A DNA stretch of 10,968 nt from Alphaproteobacteria bacterium (GCA_009921785.1 RFXE01000042.1:1-10968), one strand, 5' to 3'. Positions 1 through 6,455 are shown, counted from the first letter of the stretch. The notes: generated by a model from the letters alone, not told the origin. Numbers and translations: made by a program.

Positions 1-50
1 AAGGTTACGGCTTGCGAGGAGGGGCGACCGCGGGACATGGAACGAGCCAT
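1..50 (-). CDS. 5' end of an unidentified gene (partial, cut by window edge)
   Basis: On the minus strand an ATG at 50-48 opens a frame that stays open to the window edge and reads MARSMSRGRPSSQAVT. A good Shine-Dalgarno GGAG (56-59) sits 5 bases upstream of the ATG, which is the main reason for calling a gene. The visible N-terminus is Ser/Arg-rich and polar. It matches nothing I can name, so no function is given. It lies in the same direction as the LysM protein gene but beyond a strong terminator, so it probably has its own promoter or depends on read-through. The alternative is a plus-strand gene ending at the TAA at 50-52 (frame reading ...RGDRGTWNEP). It has no further support, so I prefer the minus-strand start. 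Confidence 0.5.
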   Translation of the reverse strand, partial: MARSMSRGRPSSQAVT

Positions 51-80
51 AAGAACTCCAAACAAAATCAAGACGTCACG

Positions 81-107
81 AAAAATGATCGGCCCCGAGG
101 GGCCGAT
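81..107 (-). terminator. Rho-independent terminator after the LysM protein gene
   Basis: A perfect GC-rich inverted repeat occupies 88-107 (ATCGGCCCC / GGGGCCGAT, nine bases per arm around two central bases; realistically eight pairs closing a tetraloop). Read on the minus strand it is followed, after CA, by five T residues (85-81). The plus-strand side has no T run, so it works as a terminator only for minus-strand transcripts, about 100 bases after the LysM gene stop. A smaller inverted repeat, CTCAAT-TGCG-ATTGAG, lies at 158-173 between the stop and the terminator. Confidence 0.75.
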
Positions 108-204
108 GGCGCATCCTTATCACTCAATTGGAAGCGAAGCGCAAAAGTTTCGCCCTACTCAATTGCGATTGAGGTCTGCAGAAATGCAAGCGTCCCAAAA
201 CCCC

Positions 205-1332
205 CTATTCGGGCAGTTTCGGTAAGACGAAGATTTGACCCGGATAGATCAAATCAGGATCGCGGATCTGTTCGCGATTGGCTTGATGGATTTCCGTGTA
301 ACGGAAGCCAGACCCATAGGTCTTACTGCTAATCCGCCAGAGACTATCGCCCCGCACAACGGTCGCCGTTTCAATCGAGGGGATGGTGACCGCAGCTTGT
401 TTTGCCGGCGCGGCGGTTGTCTGAGCCGCCGTTGTTGTCCCGCCTGATTGCGGAGCGGCTTGAGAACTGCCCGGCGTTGACAATTCCGGCATATCGAAGC
501 CGACTTCAGCGCGCGAAAAGACTTTTCCCGATTTAGGATCGGCATCATCCACGCGGACTTTGTAATGACCGGGGACAACGCCCTTTTCGATCCGGAAGGA
601 CCAGGACGAATTGGTCGACGTATCGGCTGTGCCGACAAGAGTATCGTTCAAATAAAGCCGGACCGATGCACCGCCTGCCGCTTTCCCGGCGACATAAAGG
701 GCGCCGGTTTCATCCGCCTCAACCACCGTAATCCCGACAATCGCACGCGGACCGTCGGCCATCGGCTTGTTAACGGCCAAATCGCCAGACGAATCAGAAC
801 TAAGCGGCGCGAGCAATTCGGTCGCTTTACCCGGCTCGGTTTTGGCGACAAGCACCGCACCTTTTTTGGCCTGCGGGACATCCACTGCCACACTTTGAGC
901 GGAGGGAACCGTTTTACCGTCCGGGAGTGTCATCATCAGCGTGAGGGAATGAGGTCCCGAGGATAGCGACGGCGGTACCATCGCAAATTGGCCGTTTTCA
1001 CCGACCTTTGTTGTCTCGATCGGCTTTCCATCAGCCAAAAGCGCCACTTGGGACCCTGCTTGGCCACGACCGCCAACAACGAGATCGCCATTCGGTTCGA
1101 CACGCACCACATCAAAGCTCGGCGGAGCGATGGTCGGCTGAGCAGGTTCAGGCGCTTTGGGCGCTTCCACTTCCGGAACTTCAGCTTTCGGCGGCTCGAC
1201 TTTCGGTGCGGCAGAAACGGGGGTTTTGGAATTATCGCCGGTTGTTGGGCCCAAACCGGGGACAAGTTGAAATACAGCAACCGCTACCAGAACAAGCAAC
1301 AGACCGATGCCGATCCAAACGCGATTGCTCAT
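205..1332 (-). CDS. Membrane-anchored Ig-like/LysM-domain envelope protein
   Basis: This 375-residue protein is predicted to be anchored in the inner membrane and to bind peptidoglycan through a C-terminal LysM domain. Residues 5-22 form one hydrophobic segment after a short MSNR start, best read as a signal anchor because no clear cleavage site follows. Residues 30-72 are a Pro/Glu/Lys/Ala-rich linker. Two beta-rich repeats with Ig-like character lie near 73-152 and 196-280, each with a pattern of the type 'V.G.A..G..V.L..(D/N)'. A low-complexity Ser/Thr/Ala/Gln stretch (285-318) leads into LysM at 324-372, with GDSLWRIS, an 'IHQANREQI' segment and a final 'IYPGQIFVLP'. The ATG at 1332 has a G-rich possible ribosome site (CGGGGGG) seven bases upstream. 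The architecture matches LysM proteins common in Rhizobiales. The ligand follows from the LysM family and was not tested. It is divergent from the LOG gene. Confidence 0.85.
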   Translation of the reverse strand: MSNRVWIGIGLLLVLVAVAVFQLVPGLGPTTGDNSKTPVSAAPKVEPPKAEVPEVEAPKAPEPAQPTIAPPSFDVVRVEPNGDLVVGGRGQAGSQVALLADGKPIETTKVGENGQFAMVPPSLSSGPHSLTLMMTLPDGKTVPSAQSVAVDVPQAKKGAVLVAKTEPGKATELLAPLSSDSSGDLAVNKPMADGPRAIVGITVVEADETGALYVAGKAAGGASVRLYLNDTLVGTADTSTNSSWSFRIEKGVVPGHYKVRVDDADPKSGKVFSRAEVGFDMPELSTPGSSQAAPQSGGTTTAAQTTAAPAKQAAVTIPSIETATVVRGDSLWRISSKTYGSGFRYTEIHQANREQIRDPDLIYPGQIFVLPKLPE

Positions 1333-1452
1333 GACGACGCCCCCCGAAAATTTTTATAAAGACAGTCAAACACAATTCGAACCGCGATGCTACCAGTGAC
1401 GCGCATGTTGTTCGCCTTGACCTTTACCATGCGCCAATGCGAAAAATCCCTC
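1333..1452. other. Divergent intergenic region between the LysM and LOG genes
   Basis: This 120-base spacer must drive both divergent genes. On the minus strand a TATAAA (1358-1353) lies about 20 bases from the LysM start, with a poor TTCGAA 17 bases upstream, a plausible but weak promoter with a very short leader. On the plus strand TTGACC at 1417-1422 resembles a -35 box, but no good -10 follows at the right distance. No operator-like palindrome stands out. Confidence 0.3.
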
Positions 1453-2052
1453 ATGCAAAATCCACTCTCAATCTGTGTATATTGCGGTTCCGGTTTTGGA
1501 ATCGATCCCACTTTCAAGATTGCCGCAAATGAACTGGGCAAGAGCATGGCAGAAGCCGGTGCGCGCCTTGTTTATGGGGGTGGCAATGTCGGCTTGATGG
1601 GCGCCGTCGCGAAATCCGTTAAAGATCACGGCGGCACCGTGACAGGAATCATTCCGCAATTTCTAAAATCGCGTGAAATCATGTTTGAAGAAGCCGATGA
1701 AAACATCGTCGTCGATGACATGCACACACGCAAAAGGTTAATGTTTGAAAAATCGGACGCGTTTGTGGCTCTTCCCGGTGGCGTTGGCACGCTGGAAGAA
1801 CTAGTTGAGCAACTCACATGGGCGCAACTCGGTCGTCATACGAAGCCAATTGTGATTGCGGATATCAAAGGTTTCTGGCGCCCGCTTATCACGCTGATGG
1901 CTCACATGCGGAATTTCGAATTTATTCGGCCGGGACTCGAGGTCAGTTATATCGTCGCTGAACGCGCCGAAGATATTGTGCCCATGATCAAACAAAAACT
2001 TCATCATCGACCGTTAAGCGGATCGGACGGAGAGATGCTTACAAAACTGTAA
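1453..2052 (+). CDS. LOG-family protein (TIGR00730-type, predicted cytokinin riboside 5'-monophosphate phosphoribohydrolase)
   Basis: The 199-residue product belongs to the LOG / TIGR00730 Rossmann-fold family, cytosolic enzymes that cleave ribose 5-phosphate from nucleoside monophosphates, in characterised members releasing free cytokinin or related bases. The family signatures are all present: SICVYCGSG near the N-terminus, GGGNVGLMG (42-50), the MHTRK segment (90-94) with its conserved Arg, and PGGVGTLEE (108-116) with its Glu. I chose the ATG at 1453 because the family starts just before 'ICVYCGS'. The frame stays open upstream to an ATG at 1387, but those 22 residues look unlike the family. 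Neither start has a good Shine-Dalgarno. The gene is convergent with cimA, only four bases apart. The bacterial substrate cannot be told from sequence, and many members act in purine salvage rather than hormone synthesis. Confidence 0.9.
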   Translation: MQNPLSICVYCGSGFGIDPTFKIAANELGKSMAEAGARLVYGGGNVGLMGAVAKSVKDHGGTVTGIIPQFLKSREIMFEEADENIVVDDMHTRKRLMFEKSDAFVALPGGVGTLEELVEQLTWAQLGRHTKPIVIADIKGFWRPLITLMAHMRNFEFIRPGLEVSYIVAERAEDIVPMIKQKLHHRPLSGSDGEMLTKL

Positions 2053-2056
2053 GTGA

Positions 2057-3652
2057 TCAGGCGGTAGCACCGCTTTTAAGCAATTTATAATTGATGGAAT
2101 CGATCAGCGCTTGGAATGACGCGTCGATGATATTGCCACTCACACCAACGGTCGTCCAACGCTCGCCGGTTTTGTCGGCTGTCTCAATCAAAACGCGCGT
2201 CACAGCATCAGACCCGCCCTGAAACACACGGACCTTATAATCGACGATTGCCAGCGTTTCGATGTGACGTTGATATTTTCCGAGGTCCTTGCGCAAAGCG
2301 AGATCGAGCGCGTTGACCGGACCATTCCCTTCAGCCGCAGAAATCAACGTATCGCCGTCAACATTCACTTTCACAAAGGCTTCCGCCACGGTTTCCGTCT
2401 CGCTGCCCTCGATGAACCGCCGCTCAACATTCACGCTAAATCGTTCGACGCGGAAAAACTCCGGAACTTCACCAATGATGCGGCGGGCGAGCAAAAAGAA
2501 GCTCGCGTCAGCCCCTTCATAGGAATAGCCTAAACCTTCACGCTCTTTCACTTCATCAAGCAAACGCGTGACACGCGGATCATCTTTCTTGACTGCAATG
2601 CCGAGACGTTCAAGCTCGGCCAAAATATTTGAGCGCCCCGCTTGATCAGACACCAAGACTTTACGACGATTGCCCACGCTTTCGGGCGCAACATGTTCGT
2701 AAGTTTGCGGATCTTTCAACACGGCCGAGGCGTGAATGCCTGCCTTGGTCGCAAAGGCCGACGCACCGACATAGGGCGCGTGACGATTAGGCGACCGATT
2801 GAGAATTTCATCAAGACCGCGCGACACTTGCGTAAGTTTTGAAAGCGCCTCGTCACTGATGCCCGTTGTGAAATGATGTGAGAATTCTGATTTCAATTTC
2901 AAGGTTGGAATGATGGTCGCAAGATTGGCATTGCCGCAACGCTCCCCCAAACCATTCAATGTACCTTGAATTTGGCGCACGCCCGCGCGTATGGCTGCGA
3001 GCGAATTGGCAACCGCCTGTCCCGTATCATCATGCGCATGAATGCCGAGGTGATCCCCCGGAATATGTTTGATCACATCGTTTACAATACGTTCGACCTC
3101 ATGGGGGAGCGTGCCGCCATTGGTATCGCACAACACAACCCAGCGTGCGCCCGCTTCATAAGCCGCTTTTGCGACGCTCAAGGCATAATCGGGATTAGCT
3201 TTATAGCCATCAAAAAAATGCTCACAATCGAGCATGGTTTCTCGACCGGATTTAACAGCCGCTCCGACACTGTCGCGGATACTGTCGAGATTGTCTTCAA
3301 GCGACGCCTCAAGCGCGACACGGACCTGATAATCCCATGCCTTGCCGACATAACAAATTGCATCGCTCTTTGAGTCCAAGAGTGCTGCAATACCCGGATC
3401 ATTCGACGCGGAGCGACCAATTTTTTTCGTCATACCAAAGGCGGTGAAGCGCGCTTTTTTCGTGCGCTTCTCGGAAAAGAATTCCGTGTCCATCGGATTG
3501 GCGCCGGGATAACCGCCCTCAACATAATCAACACCAAGAGCGTCAAGCATTGTAGTGATCTGAATTTTATCAGCCAGTGAAAAATCGACGCCCGTCGTCT
3601 GCGCACCATCACGCAATGTTGTGTCGAAGAGATAAACACGATCAAGAGACAT
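2057..3652 (-). CDS. cimA: (R)-citramalate synthase (CimA, TIGR00977 type)
   Basis: This 531-residue enzyme condenses pyruvate and acetyl-CoA to (R)-citramalate, the first step of a threonine-independent route to 2-oxobutyrate and isoleucine. It belongs to the HMG-CoA lyase-like TIM-barrel family: the catalytic segment FDTTLRDGAQ lies at 9-18, the metal-binding HAHDDTG at 205-211, and the conserved GLGERCGNAN at 234-243. The C-terminal part (about 380-531) has the length and pattern of a LeuA-type regulatory domain, the site of isoleucine feedback in characterised CimA. I used the ATG at 3652; a TTG at 3661 would add three residues (MSP). The upstream GNAT stop is 12 bases away, so the two are probably co-transcribed. 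The long C-terminus and the 'GVDFSLADK' start favour CimA over 2-isopropylmalate or homocitrate synthase, which use the same barrel. Confidence 0.9.
   Translation of the reverse strand: MSLDRVYLFDTTLRDGAQTTGVDFSLADKIQITTMLDALGVDYVEGGYPGANPMDTEFFSEKRTKKARFTAFGMTKKIGRSASNDPGIAALLDSKSDAICYVGKAWDYQVRVALEASLEDNLDSIRDSVGAAVKSGRETMLDCEHFFDGYKANPDYALSVAKAAYEAGARWVVLCDTNGGTLPHEVERIVNDVIKHIPGDHLGIHAHDDTGQAVANSLAAIRAGVRQIQGTLNGLGERCGNANLATIIPTLKLKSEFSHHFTTGISDEALSKLTQVSRGLDEILNRSPNRHAPYVGASAFATKAGIHASAVLKDPQTYEHVAPESVGNRRKVLVSDQAGRSNILAELERLGIAVKKDDPRVTRLLDEVKEREGLGYSYEGADASFFLLARRIIGEVPEFFRVERFSVNVERRFIEGSETETVAEAFVKVNVDGDTLISAAEGNGPVNALDLALRKDLGKYQRHIETLAIVDYKVRVFQGGSDAVTRVLIETADKTGERWTTVGVSGNIIDASFQALIDSINYKLLKSGATA
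2061..2077 (+). terminator. Possible LOG-gene terminator embedded in the 3' end of cimA
   Basis: GCGGT-AGC-ACCGC is a five-base-pair hairpin with a three-base loop, followed directly by TTTT on the plus strand, eight bases after the LOG stop codon. Outer G-U and A-U pairs may lengthen the stem. It lies inside the last codons of cimA on the opposite strand, so coding constraint could also explain part of it. The stem is short and termination would be modest. Confidence 0.4.
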
Positions 3653-3664
3653 AGGGCTCAACTT

Positions 3665-4165
3665 TCAATGAAGAGAAGAGGGCTGCGTGCCAAAGGATTT
3701 CATCATCACCGTATGACCAAGCCATTCGTCACCAAGCGGCACGGTGTTACGGCTTTGCGGCTCATAGCCACGCGCTGAAAAGAAGGGTCGCGCGACATCG
3801 CTGGCTTTTGCGCTCAACTGTGTTGCCCCGCGCGCAGCGGCGAGTTTTTCAAGCGCTTCGATAAGCGCGGATGCTACACCGCGCCTGACCAGTCCCGGCG
3901 CGACATAAAGAAGGTCGATTTCATCCTTGCCTTTAAGCATTGCATAACCCGCCGGAAAGCCGTCAATCGTTGCAACCAGGGTAAGGCCCGCAGCGAGACG
4001 CGCCGCAAAAGCGGTTTCATCAGAAAAGCTCTCGACCCAGGCTTCAATTTGCCCGGGCGAATATTCATCCTGCGCCAATTGTGTGATGCTCCCGCGTGTC
4101 ATGCGTAAGAGAAAGGGCACATCTTTTGGTAGATAAGGACGAAGCGCGGGCGATGCAATTGTCAT
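3665..4165 (-). CDS. GNAT-family N-acetyltransferase
   Basis: The 166-residue protein has the GCN5-related acetyltransferase fold, which transfers an acetyl group from acetyl-CoA to an amine. Motif A is clear: a beta strand 'EIDLLYVAP' (82-90) followed by RRGVASALIEAL (94-105), whose R-x-G-x-A form binds the CoA pyrophosphate. A downstream 'ARPFFSARGYE' (125-135) matches the usual motif B 'A..FY...GF'. The start is well supported: AGGAG (4174-4178) lies eight bases before the ATG. That site overlaps a small inverted repeat (CGCTC 4172-4176 / GAGCG 4184-4188) which might partly mask it. The gene lies between cysS and cimA, all in one direction. The substrate cannot be predicted, and nothing ties it to isoleucine synthesis except position. 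Confidence 0.85.
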   Translation of the reverse strand: MTIASPALRPYLPKDVPFLLRMTRGSITQLAQDEYSPGQIEAWVESFSDETAFAARLAAGLTLVATIDGFPAGYAMLKGKDEIDLLYVAPGLVRRGVASALIEALEKLAAARGATQLSAKASDVARPFFSARGYEPQSRNTVPLGDEWLGHTVMMKSFGTQPSSLH

Positions 4166-4298
4166 GATACGCGCTCCTGTGAAGAGCGTTCTTGATTGTG
4201 GTTGCTATAAGCAAAGCAATGAGAGAATCCAGATTTATTCTGGACCATCAACTGGATTGCTTCGCATTCGCTCGCAATGACGGGCAAAAGTAAAGCGC
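4166..4298. other. Intergenic spacer between cysS and the GNAT gene
   Basis: The 133 bases hold the 3' end of the cysS terminator-like hairpin, the palindromic repeat at 4211-4283, and the GNAT ribosome site. No reading frame or RNA gene is apparent. On the minus strand a TATAGC near 4209-4204 could be a -10 box for a GNAT-cimA transcript, but no convincing -35 accompanies it. Confidence 0.4.
4211..4283. repeat. REP/MITE-like palindromic repeat
   Basis: The stretch contains nested inverted repeats: TCCAGA (4228-4233) with TCTGGA (4239-4244), ATTGC (4256-4260) with GCAAT (4274-4278), and CTGGATTGCTT (4252-4262) partly complementary to the left arm AAGCAAT...ATCCAG (4214-4232). GCAATGA occurs directly repeated at 4216-4222 and 4274-4280. 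The segment 4252-4283, in reverse complement CCGTCATTGCGAGC...GAAGCAATCCAG, resembles a dispersed palindromic repeat I recall from many proteobacterial genomes. That recognition is from memory, not a search. Only one copy lies in this window. Confidence 0.55.
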
Positions 4299-4310
4299 TC
4301 ATCGCTTTAC
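4286..4310 (-). terminator. Terminator-like hairpin spanning the cysS stop codon
   Basis: GTAAAGCG (4290-4297) and CGCTTTAC (4303-4310) form a perfect eight-base-pair stem with a five-base loop. On the minus strand the stem is followed by TTTT (4289-4286) and then GCCC. The cysS TGA (4301-4299) lies in the loop, so the last sense codons form one arm. It fits a weak intrinsic terminator or a 3'-end stabilising hairpin. The AT-rich stem and short T run make strong termination doubtful. Confidence 0.45.
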
Positions 4311-5765
4311 CTCCCAGGCGGTCGTGGGTTCGCCTGTGACAGGATCTTTGCCATCCTTCAATTGAATGCCCATCGCGAGCAACTCATCACGGATGCGATC
4401 AGACTCCGCGAAATTTTTGTTACGTCGCGCATCGAGGCGGGCGGTGATCAGTGTTTCAACTTGCGCCTTCAATGCCGGATCGCGATCGCCCATCGCATCA
4501 GCACTATCTGCTTTTGAAAACCATGATTTGACATTGAACCCGAGAAACGCAGCACAATAAACAAGATGCTGCGCATCTTGAGCATTCACCCGCGCTTTTC
4601 GCGCCAATTCAGCCAGAACGGCGAAAGCCGAAGCCGTATTCAAATCATCCTGCAGCGCATCAAGCAATGCTGGCTCAATCGGGCCAGATATCAGTGATAC
4701 TTTATGACGACCCGCGAGCTCGGCCCATGTTGCGAGCGTCTTCTCCGCCTCTTCCAAAGCCTTGACGGTAAAATCAATCGGTTGGCGATAATGTGTCTTG
4801 AGCATCGCGAGGCGCAACACTTCGCCCGGCCATGAACGCCCACCAAATTTATCGGTCGCCAGCAATTCATTGATCGTCACAAAATTGCCGAGACTCTTCG
4901 ACATTTTCTGGCCTTCAACCTGCAAGAAGCCATTATGCATCCAGACATTAGCCATGCGCGGCGTGTCAAAGGCGCAGCAGCTTTGTGCGATTTCATTCTC
5001 ATGATGCGGGAAAACAAGATCGATCCCACCGCCATGAATATCAAAGGTCTCGCCGAGATAGCGATGGCTCATTGCTGAACATTCGATATGCCACCCAGGG
5101 CGGCCATAAATCGAAATAGATTCGCCGCGCTCCACGAAATGCCCCGTCCATCCGGGTTCGGTTGATGAGGATTCTTTCCACAACACGAAATCGGCAGGAT
5201 GTTTTTTGTGCGCTTCTACAGCCACACGCGCGCCTTCAATTTGTTCATCAAGTTTGCGGTTTGAGAGCACGCCATAGGCCTGCATGCGACCGACTTCGAA
5301 CAAGACTTCGCGGCCCTGCTCCCCTTTAGCGATATAGGCGTGACCATTGGCGAGTAGGCGATTGATGATACCGATCATCTCCTGAATATTGTCAGTCGCG
5401 CGCGGCTCGACATCGGGCGGCAAGCACCCAAGCGCTGCGACATCGGCATGAAATTGCGCAGCCGTTTTTTCCGTCACATTCCGAATGGCATCATTCAACG
5501 GCAGAGTTGGATAATCACGCGCGGCGCGATCATTGATCTTGTCATCAACGTCGGTGATGTTGCGCACATAGGTGACATGTTTTTCGCCATAGACATGACG
5601 CAACAACCGAGAGAGCACATCGAACACGATTACTGGTCGGGCATTGCCGATATGGGCAAAGTCATAAACCGTTGGGCCGCAGACATAGAGGCGCACACGC
5701 GCGGGATCGATCGGCGCGAAGGCTTCTTTCTTGCGGGTGAGCGTATTGTAAAGCGTCAGCGACAT
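4299..5765 (-). CDS. cysS: Cysteinyl-tRNA synthetase
   Basis: CysRS, a cytosolic class I synthetase, charges tRNA-Cys with cysteine. From the chosen start it has 488 residues. The HIGH-type signature is AHIGNARP (37-44) and the KMSKS loop is KMSKSLGNF (287-295). The zinc-site residues all appear: Cys29 in 'YVCGPT', Cys229 in 'HIECSAM', His254 and Glu258 in 'FPHHENE', matching E. coli Cys28/Cys209/His234/Glu238 with about 20 extra residues between the first two. The C-terminal helical part has 'DARRNKNFAESDRIRDEL', typical of the anticodon-recognition region. I chose the ATG at 5765 because AGGAG (5771-5775) lies five bases upstream and the family starts just before 'LYNTLTR'. An in-frame ATG at 5795 would add MTGASKAGAL but has no ribosome site. 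The upstream leader contains competing inverted repeats. Confidence 0.96.
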   Translation of the reverse strand: MSLTLYNTLTRKKEAFAPIDPARVRLYVCGPTVYDFAHIGNARPVIVFDVLSRLLRHVYGEKHVTYVRNITDVDDKINDRAARDYPTLPLNDAIRNVTEKTAAQFHADVAALGCLPPDVEPRATDNIQEMIGIINRLLANGHAYIAKGEQGREVLFEVGRMQAYGVLSNRKLDEQIEGARVAVEAHKKHPADFVLWKESSSTEPGWTGHFVERGESISIYGRPGWHIECSAMSHRYLGETFDIHGGGIDLVFPHHENEIAQSCCAFDTPRMANVWMHNGFLQVEGQKMSKSLGNFVTINELLATDKFGGRSWPGEVLRLAMLKTHYRQPIDFTVKALEEAEKTLATWAELAGRHKVSLISGPIEPALLDALQDDLNTASAFAVLAELARKARVNAQDAQHLVYCAAFLGFNVKSWFSKADSADAMGDRDPALKAQVETLITARLDARRNKNFAESDRIRDELLAMGIQLKDGKDPVTGEPTTAWEVKR

Positions 5766-6041
5766 GAGGGCTCCTGCCTTGCTGGCCCCGGTCATCTTTG
5801 CTTCTCAATCAGAAGAGTAAAACGGCCCCGGCCAGCTAAGCGATTAGCTGGTAATAATTCCGCAAATGCAGATTGGCGAGGTCATTTTCATGGATCTTAT
5901 TCTGCCTATCACGAACGTGCGCGTCAAGCCGCGCCTCTAACGCTTTGATGGCGAAATCTCATTTTTTGCCGCCAATTTTAACCATTTTTCAATGAATAGA
6001 GGAGATTTTGCGGAAAATTCTAGATCCGGACCTTATCTCTG
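5766..6041. other. Divergent region between cysS and the small exported protein gene
   Basis: About 276 bases lie between the two divergent starts. The cysS-proximal part (5781-5851) holds overlapping inverted repeats, described separately. The middle has a very small plus-strand frame (5891-5941) with a GAGG eight bases before its ATG. The right part (about 5955-6025) is AT-rich and probably carries the promoter of the gene at 6042, but I cannot pick out a convincing -35/-10 pair. No RNA gene was recognised. Confidence 0.4.
5781..5851 (-). promoter_or_regulatory. Possible structured 5' leader of cysS with alternative hairpins
   Basis: Two inverted repeats share one arm. CCAGCTAA (5832-5839) and TTAGCTGG (5844-5851) form a perfect eight-base stem with a four-base loop. 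GCTGGCC (5781-5787) and GGCCAGC (5830-5836) form a seven-base, GC-rich stem that encloses a small hairpin (CTTCT 5801-5805 / AGAAG 5811-5815). Both need bases 5832-5836, so they exclude each other. The proximal arm ends six bases before the cysS AGGAG site. This is what a translational or attenuation switch could look like, but regulation is inferred and the transcript start is unknown. Confidence 0.35.
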
Positions 6042-6335
6042 ATGCGTTTCGTTGTGTTCGCTGCCGTGCTTGCGGCCTGTCTCGCTCCATCCCTATCTCA
6101 AGCAAGTGAGAAGACGTTCGCCGTCCCCGCTGATGATGGCTATGGCATGGATGATTGTCTTGCCGAGGGCAAAGCCTGCGCCAAACTGGTTGCCGATTCC
6201 TGGTGTCAGGTGAAGGGTTTGAACCATTCCGTCCGCTTCGAAGCGGCGGCGCCTGAAGACATCACCGGCTCCCTCTCAGAGGAAGCTGCCCGCCCTGCTG
6301 CGGCACCGGCCTATCTCATCACCTGTCAGGACTAA
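6042..6335 (+). CDS. Small exported cysteine-containing protein of unknown function
   Basis: The 97-residue product starts with a short signal sequence (MR, then hydrophobic residues to about 16) and a likely signal peptidase I site after 'SLSQA' (about residue 22). 'LAAC' at 10-13 also resembles a lipobox, but the hydrophobic stretch before it is very short, so secretion as a soluble periplasmic protein is preferred. The mature part has four cysteines ('DDCLAEGKAC', 'SWCQ' and the near-terminal 'TCQD'), enough for two disulfides, and no membrane segment. An in-frame TAG lies seven codons upstream, so the ATG at 6042 is the first possible start; its ribosome site is weak. I do not recognise a named family. 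It lies about 120 bases before the DUF2865-type gene in the same direction, and a shared transcript is possible. Confidence 0.75.
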   Translation: MRFVVFAAVLAACLAPSLSQASEKTFAVPADDGYGMDDCLAEGKACAKLVADSWCQVKGLNHSVRFEAAAPEDITGSLSEEAARPAAAPAYLITCQD

Positions 6336-6455
6336 GCCTCGGCCGCTTGACGCGGGTGAGCAAGGGTGGAATGAGGGGGTCGGTTGTCGGCCCGGCCTTG
6401 AAATTGACGCGATCCTCGGGCCTCTCACGGCATCAGCCCCTCATTGATCCCGGTT
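6336..6455 (+). other. Spacer between the two exported-protein genes
   Basis: The 120 bases are GC-rich and contain no hairpin followed by T residues, so nothing here clearly ends transcription of the upstream gene. TTGACG occurs near 6351 and 6406, but neither has a good -10 at the right spacing. A frame starting at 6347 runs through it but overlaps the downstream gene and looks non-coding. Confidence 0.3.

Noticed and set aside
565..966. A 133-codon plus-strand frame within the LysM gene region
   Set aside because: It is antisense to the LysM protein and is rich in Arg/Gly/His, typical of a shadow frame.
1387..1452. A 22-residue N-terminal extension of the LOG-family protein
   Set aside because: The frame is open, but the extension is unlike the family N-terminus, has no ribosome site, and would use up most of the promoter region.
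2966..3373. A 135-codon plus-strand frame
   Set aside because: It is antisense to the catalytic barrel of cimA, whose motifs fix the true frame.
5781..5851. T-box riboswitch upstream of cysS
   Set aside because: I see no T-box bulge sequence, specifier loop layout or following terminator, and T-boxes are not expected in this group. Only the inverted repeats are reported.
5448..5948. A 166-codon plus-strand frame overlapping the start of cysS and its leader
   Set aside because: Most of it is antisense to the well-supported cysS N-terminus, and the translation resembles no family I know and lacks a ribosome site.
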